Part shown: in pieces, positions 36,968 through 41,431 of the stretch | Position numbering within the stretch: position 1 is the first letter of the stretch | Layout: each line of letters opens with the position of its first letter | Assembly (NCBI GenBank): GCA_014859645.1 | Contig: JACUTV010000012.1 | Coordinates: 1-41,431 of the forward strand | Reading direction: 5' to 3' | DNA length: 41,431 nt | DNA from: Campylobacterales bacterium | Lineage (GTDB): Bacteria > Campylobacterota > Campylobacteria > Campylobacterales > Campylobacteraceae | Program-made: the position numbers and the translations under genes | Notes under the pieces: model-generated | Database searches by the model: none | Told to the model about the DNA's origin: nothing | Seen by the model: only the letters and a program-made list of their open reading frames with translations

Positions 36968-37581
36968 AGCCCTTCTAAAAGCGTTCTCCACAACAGCTCC
37001 ACGTGTGCATCGTCCAAGTGCAACGCGGAGCCCTCGCTCAATAAATGCTCTACGCGAGGACGTGGCATTCCTTCTTGATAGACGCAGGCTGGATGCGCTA
37101 GCAAAAACCCGCGGCTTAACACAACCTTTTCACCCAAAGGTAAATCGCAGACAAAACACCTAAAATCCTCATGCAGTCGCCCTTCATGGGCCAATAACTT
37201 CACATAAGCTTCCAGTGCAATGCGTTTAGGATTTTGCTTTTCCCAACGCACGGCACACCAATCAAGCAGTTCAAGATAAAAAGTTTCTAGCGATTCAATA
37301 TCTTTAAGATGGGGATAAAAAAGGGCAATAAACCGTTGCCATAAGAGCATCCGCTCTCTAGAAGCGTTCCAGCGGTGCCCTAAGTGCAAGACTTCGCGCA
37401 GTTGAGGCAAGGAAGATTTCGTGGAATAGTGCGGTTCAAAGTCGATTTTATAGCCTGCGTGTATCACTGAGTGGCGCGCTCCGTAAAAACGGTAGGCGGT
37501 TTTGAGCTTTGTTTCGGTGAGAATATGGACAATTAAGTCCTCTTCTTTGGCTTTGGTGATATGGACAATATACCCTTGCAT
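36964..37581 (-). CDS. recO: RecO-like recombination protein, epsilon type
   Basis: RecO helps load RecA in the RecF pathway. The 205-residue protein is short for RecO and has a compact N-terminal OB-like part (MQGYIVHITKAKEEDLIVHI) and a helical C-terminal part; CFVCDLPLGEKVVLSRGFLLAHPAC has the Cys-x-x-Cys and later Cys expected of a remnant zinc module. The assignment follows the short RecO annotated in Campylobacter and is moderately sure. No strong Shine-Dalgarno is seen before ATG 37581. It is divergent from gltB. Confidence 0.75.
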   Translation of the reverse strand: MQGYIVHITKAKEEDLIVHILTETKLKTAYRFYGARHSVIHAGYKIDFEPHYSTKSSLPQLREVLHLGHRWNASRERMLLWQRFIALFYPHLKDIESLETFYLELLDWCAVRWEKQNPKRIALEAYVKLLAHEGRLHEDFRCFVCDLPLGEKVVLSRGFLLAHPACVYQEGMPRPRVEHLLSEGSALHLDDAHVELLWRTLLEGL

Positions 37582-37808
37582 GCGAAAAACACCCCTTTTG
37601 CTGGTCGTGAAAGTATACCATTTTTGCTTTCAAAAGACCGCTACATGTAAAGATATTGACACTTAAGCTAAAAAAGAGTACGTAAATGTCTAATAACCCC
37701 TTATTTACTGAATTCATAAAGTATTAAGGGTATTTTTTGTAACATCGAAAAATTTTTGGCTCAAATATTTCTTTGATTCAAGGTGAAATTATCTTAAAGG
37801 GCGAGGCT
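37582..37808 (+). promoter_or_regulatory. recO-gltB intergenic region with terminator-like hairpin
   Basis: This 227-base AT-rich gap contains CTACATGTAA at 37641-37650 and a terminator-like structure: CCCTTA (37698-37703) can pair with TAAGGG (37725-37730), followed by TATTTTTTG. No plus-strand gene lies upstream, so the hairpin would sit in a gltB leader or end a small RNA. AAATTAT near 37786 is a possible -10 closer to gltB. No small reading frame is convincing. Confidence 0.4.
37641..37650. repeat. CTACATGTAA, one mismatch
   Basis: Intergenic between recO and gltB, 60 bases upstream of the recO start on the minus strand. Confidence 0.75.
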
Positions 37809-40800
37809 ATGGAACTCCTTACTAGTTACAAAGACAACTGCGGGTTTGGCTTGTTGGCTAATATTAATAACATCCCAACCCATGAAAATGTCATGGACGC
37901 TATTACGGCACTTGAGCGCATGATGCACCGTGGTGCTATTGCGGCTGATGGCAAAAGTGGGGACGGAAGCGGTTTGCTTTTTTCTTTGCCAGTGGATTTT
38001 ATGAAAGAAGAAGTAAAAAAACTGGGTGTGGATTTGCCCAAGCAATTTGCGGTCGCTATGGTCTTTCTTCAAAACGACGAACAAAAGCATGTGTTTGAAG
38101 AAATCTGTGAGCAAAATGACTTAAAAGTACTTGCTCACCGAGAGGTGCCTGTCAATATTAAAGCCTTAGGCAAACTCGCCCTTGATACCTTGCCTCAGAT
38201 TGTCCAAATCTTTGTTGCACCCAATTCACTCATCGCGACTAAACGTTTTGAAGCCTTGCTTTATTTAACACGTCGGGACATCGAAACAGCCCTAAAAGAG
38301 GAAGAAGATTTTTACATCCCTTCCTTTTCCAGTAAAGTGGTTTCGTATAAAGGGTTAGTGATGCCCACGCATATCAAAGAGTTTTACCCAGACCTCACAA
38401 ACCCAAGCTTTAAATCTACCTTTGCCTTGTTTCACCAACGTTTTTCCACCAATACCCTTCCTAGATGGCGTCTTGCACAGCCCTTTCGCACCCTTGCGCA
38501 TAATGGGGAGATTAACTCCATTTCGGCCAACCGCTTCAACGCGATTACCAAGGGAGGGTCGGTACAAAGTGGCGTTTACTCCAAAGCCGAACTCAAGCGC
38601 TTGTTGCCTATCACTGGAGGCAACCAAAGCGATAGCGCGAGTTTGGACAATATGTTTGAATTTTTGCTGGTTAATGGTTTTGATTTCTTTAAAGCCGCGC
38701 GCTCACTCATCCCTGCTCCTTGGCAAAATGCTCCCCATATGGATTCGGCTTTGCGCGCCTTTTATGAGTATTCGAGCATCAATTTTGAGCCTTGGGATGG
38801 CCCCGCGGCAATCTCCCTTACGGACGGGCGGTATATTGGCTGTATCTTAGACCGAAATGGATTGCGTCCCGCCAAATACATCATCACCAAAGACGGACGC
38901 ATCATCATTTCTAGTGAATACGGCGTGATTGACCTTGAAGAGGAAAATATCATTGAACGTGGAAGATTGCAAAGTGGCCAGATGATTGGGATTGATTTAA
39001 AATTTGGCAAAATCATGAAAAATGATGAAATCAATGATTATCTTAAAGATTCCAATCCCTACACCAATTGGCTCAACCAAAGTTTAGTTTACTTGCAAGA
39101 GTTTGTGGAGATTCCTTTTTCCAAAACAGGGGATTATAAACTTTCTAACCTGCATTACTTACAGCGCTACTACAACATCACACAAGAAACCAAAGAGATT
39201 GTGATTGAGCCGATGATGAAAGACGGCAAAGAGGGAACAGGCTCCATGGGGGACGATACACCTATTGCTGCATTTAGCCAAAAACAACGCTGTTTTAGCG
39301 ACTTTTTTAAACAAAAATTTGCCCAAGTAACTAACCCGCCCATTGACCCGATTCGTGAAAAAGTGGTCATGAGTTTAAATGTTGGCTTTGGAGAAGTGCG
39401 CAATATTTTAGAAGAAACCCCTTTACATGCAAGACGCATCAAATCGATTTCACCTATTTTGATGCAAGAAAAATTTGAAATTCTCAAATCCTTTGGCGAC
39501 ATCACCAAGCCACGCTATAAGAAATACTACAAAAACAAAACCTTTTCCACACTCTACGAAGACAATTTGCGCGGAAGTTTGGAAGATTTGGTTTATGATG
39601 TGGTGGAGTCGGTGAAAAAAGAAGCGATTCGCATCATTTTCCTTGATGACCGCGGGGTAAGTAAGACCCACAAGTGTATTCCGATGATGATGGTAGCCGG
39701 AAGGCTAAATCATGCTTTGCAAGAAGAGGGTGTGCGTCATAAGATTTCCATTGTGGCCATCACGGGCGAAGTATTTGATGCCCATTCAAGTGCGTGTCTG
39801 CTTGCCTATGGTGTGAGTGCTATTTATCCTTATTTACTCTACGCAACGGTGTTGGATGAGTGCAAACACTTGGAACTTGGCAATTACGAGACCAAAACCC
39901 GCCTTAAAAACACCAACCACGCCCTAGGGCAAGGTCTTTTGAAAATCATTTCTAAAATGGGAATCGCGACCATTGCTTCGTACCGTAACTCCGCGCTTTT
40001 TGATGTGATTGGACTTTCTCGCGAGATTGTTAAAGACTGTTTTAGTGATTCTCACGTGTTGATTCCAGGCCTTGGGTATGGGGATATCGAGCAACGTATT
40101 GCGCGTAACCACGCCGAGGCGTTTTCTTTGGATATTACCAAAAAACTTTTTCCGTTGGAGTTGGGTGGATTTTACAAATACCTTGACGGGGGCGAGTACC
40201 ATGATTATGGCCCCAGGGTTGTACATGCTATTCATCATGCTGCTATTACGGGTAAAAAAGAAGATTACGAAACGCTCAAAACGCTTATTAATAAACGCGA
40301 TTTAAAGATGATTCGCGATTTTCTGGAACTTACTCCAGATAAAAAACCTATTGCCCTAGAGGCTGTTGAAGAAAAAGAAGCAATTTGGAAGCGCTTTAGT
40401 ACAGCAGCGATGAGCCTTGGCTCCATTTCGCCCGAAGCTCACGAAGCGCTTGGGGAAGCCATGAATATCATCGGGGCTTCTAGCAACTCAGGCGAAGGCG
40501 GCGAAGCACCTGGGCGATTAAAAGGCCCTAAAAACTCAAAGATTAAACAAATTGCCTCGGGCCGTTTTGGGGTAACACCCGAATACTTGCGCAGTGCCAC
40601 TGAGATTCAAATCAAGGTAGCCCAAGGGGCAAAACCAGGTGAAGGCGGTCAACTTCCTGGTCACAAGGTAACGCCGCTGATTGCCTCCTTGCGCTATACC
40701 ATTCCGGGGGTGACGCTCATCTCCCCGCCACCACATCATGATATTTATTCTATTGAAGATTTGGCGCAGTTGATTTTTGACCTTAAACAAGTCAATCCTG

Positions 40801-41431
40801 AAGCAATGATTGCGGTAAAACTTGTTTCAACCGCAGGGGTAGGCACCATCGCGGCGGGAGTTGCAAAAGCCTATGCGGATAAAATCATCATCTCAGGGGG
40901 CGATGGCGGCACAGGTGCTGCACCCCACACGTCCATCAAATTTGCCGGAAACCCTTGGGAGATTGGCTTAAGCGAAGCGCACAATGCGCTTAAGGTGAAC
41001 CACCTGCGCGACAGCGTATTGCTAGAGACGGATGGGGGGTTGAAAACAGGACTTGACGTGGTAAAGGCGGCAATCTTGGGCGCAGAAAAGTATGCTTTTG
41101 GTACCTTGGCCTTGGCTATTGTAGGGTGCAAAGTGTTGCGTGTGTGCCACCTAAACCGCTGTTCGGTGGGGGTTGCGACCCAAGATGAAAAGCTACGTGA
41201 GCATTTCGTGGGTACCACGGAGCGCTTGATAAATTATTTCACCCTTTTAGCAGAAGACGTGCGTGAGATTTTAGCGGGTCTTGGCTATACCTCTTTGGGA
41301 GAGATTATTGGGCGAACAGATTTATTAAGCAAAGTGGAAGATGTGCGGGCAAACCCTTTTGATTTCTCCTCCATCTTGCGCTACATCGATGGCCCAAATA
41401 CGTGGAGTGGAAAACCTAACCTTCCTTTTGA
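37809..41431 (+). CDS. gltB: Glutamate synthase large subunit, 3' end outside window
   Basis: GltB makes glutamate from glutamine and 2-oxoglutarate with NADPH (through GltD). The open frame runs 1207 codons to the window edge. The N-terminal class II amidotransferase has its nucleophile Cys in KDNCGFGLL after a 10-residue propeptide (MELLTSYKDN), then HRGAIAADGKSGDGSG and HNGEINS. The central domain follows, and the FMN/synthase domain shows SNSGEGGEAPGRLKGPK, KPGEGGQLPGHKV, SPPPHHDIYSIEDL and GGDGGTGAAPHTS. The 3Fe-4S ligands are in GCKVLRVCHLNRCSVGVAT. About 200-300 C-terminal residues (beta-helix) must lie beyond the edge. A one-mismatch repeat copy (TTACATGCAA, 39423-39432) lies inside. 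gltD would be expected next. Confidence 0.97.
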   Translation, partial: MELLTSYKDNCGFGLLANINNIPTHENVMDAITALERMMHRGAIAADGKSGDGSGLLFSLPVDFMKEEVKKLGVDLPKQFAVAMVFLQNDEQKHVFEEICEQNDLKVLAHREVPVNIKALGKLALDTLPQIVQIFVAPNSLIATKRFEALLYLTRRDIETALKEEEDFYIPSFSSKVVSYKGLVMPTHIKEFYPDLTNPSFKSTFALFHQRFSTNTLPRWRLAQPFRTLAHNGEINSISANRFNAITKGGSVQSGVYSKAELKRLLPITGGNQSDSASLDNMFEFLLVNGFDFFKAARSLIPAPWQNAPHMDSALRAFYEYSSINFEPWDGPAAISLTDGRYIGCILDRNGLRPAKYIITKDGRIIISSEYGVIDLEEENIIERGRLQSGQMIGIDLKFGKIMKNDEINDYLKDSNPYTNWLNQSLVYLQEFVEIPFSKTGDYKLSNLHYLQRYYNITQETKEIVIEPMMKDGKEGTGSMGDDTPIAAFSQKQRCFSDFFKQKFAQVTNPPIDPIREKVVMSLNVGFGEVRNILEETPLHARRIKSISPILMQEKFEILKSFGDITKPRYKKYYKNKTFSTLYEDNLRGSLEDLVYDVVESVKKEAIRIIFLDDRGVSKTHKCIPMMMVAGRLNHALQEEGVRHKISIVAITGEVFDAHSSACLLAYGVSAIYPYLLYATVLDECKHLELGNYETKTRLKNTNHALGQGLLKIISKMGIATIASYRNSALFDVIGLSREIVKDCFSDSHVLIPGLGYGDIEQRIARNHAEAFSLDITKKLFPLELGGFYKYLDGGEYHDYGPRVVHAIHHAAITGKKEDYETLKTLINKRDLKMIRDFLELTPDKKPIALEAVEEKEAIWKRFSTAAMSLGSISPEAHEALGEAMNIIGASSNSGEGGEAPGRLKGPKNSKIKQIASGRFGVTPEYLRSATEIQIKVAQGAKPGEGGQLPGHKVTPLIASLRYTIPGVTLISPPPHHDIYSIEDLAQLIFDLKQVNPEAMIAVKLVSTAGVGTIAAGVAKAYADKIIISGGDGGTGAAPHTSIKFAGNPWEIGLSEAHNALKVNHLRDSVLLETDGGLKTGLDVVKAAILGAEKYAFGTLALAIVGCKVLRVCHLNRCSVGVATQDEKLREHFVGTTERLINYFTLLAEDVREILAGLGYTSLGEIIGRTDLLSKVEDVRANPFDFSSILRYIDGPNTWSGKPNLPF

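Overview
The window is ordinary-looking chromosome from a Campylobacterota (epsilonproteobacterial) bacterium, most likely Sulfurospirillum or a close relative. This is inferred from gene order and protein style; no database was searched. The block rplU-rpmA-obgE-proB-fmt-birA-parA-parB-atp(b',b,delta,alpha,gamma,beta,epsilon)-exbB-exbD-tonB-tolB-pal-cpoB-slyD-fabD-mtnN-ttcA matches, as I recall it, the gene order of Campylobacter jejuni. The ATP synthase cluster lacks the a and c subunits, as is usual in this phylum. The mqo, short proB, stand-alone birA and short recO are also of the epsilon type.

Layout. 1-248: 5' end of a multihaem cytochrome c gene (minus strand, leaves the window). 464-7664: one tight plus-strand run, dapC-murC-membrane protein-mutS2-cobB-dapE-ridA, joining meso-diaminopimelate and peptidoglycan precursor synthesis to DNA maintenance; several stops and starts overlap by 4 bases. 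7653-9127: a small unknown protein and an orphan TRAP-type solute receptor (minus). 9314-10657: mqo, sharing a divergent promoter region with the receptor gene. 10654-12827: an unrecognised coiled-coil protein and an isochorismatase-fold hydrolase (minus). 13007-15090: pyk and a lipoprotein cytochrome c, convergent around a hairpin. 15206-16129: an MTHFR-like protein lacking the usual catalytic Glu. 16240-21935: L21/L27 ribosomal genes, Obg, proB, fmt, birA and the chromosome partitioning pair. 22055-27809: ATP synthase F1 with the two b-type stalk subunits. 27809-32340: Tol-Pal envelope system. 32462-36967: slyD, a miniature NtrC-like protein with degenerate ATPase motifs, fabD, a nitrilase-family hydrolase, mtnN and a TtcA-like protein. 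36964-37581: recO (minus). 37809-end: most of gltB (3' end missing).

The most unusual signal is not a gene. The palindrome TTACATGTAA occurs 12 times exactly, and its core TACATGTA 21 times, in 41 kb, where chance predicts fewer than one of either. It lies inside genes (often read as Leu-His-Val), inside ribosome-binding regions and between genes. It is absent from the 9.7 kb holding parA-parB and the ATP synthase genes. I treat it as a candidate genome-wide signature palindrome of unknown purpose.

No tRNA, rRNA, CRISPR array, insertion sequence, prophage or attachment site was seen. All start choices, promoters and terminators are read by eye.
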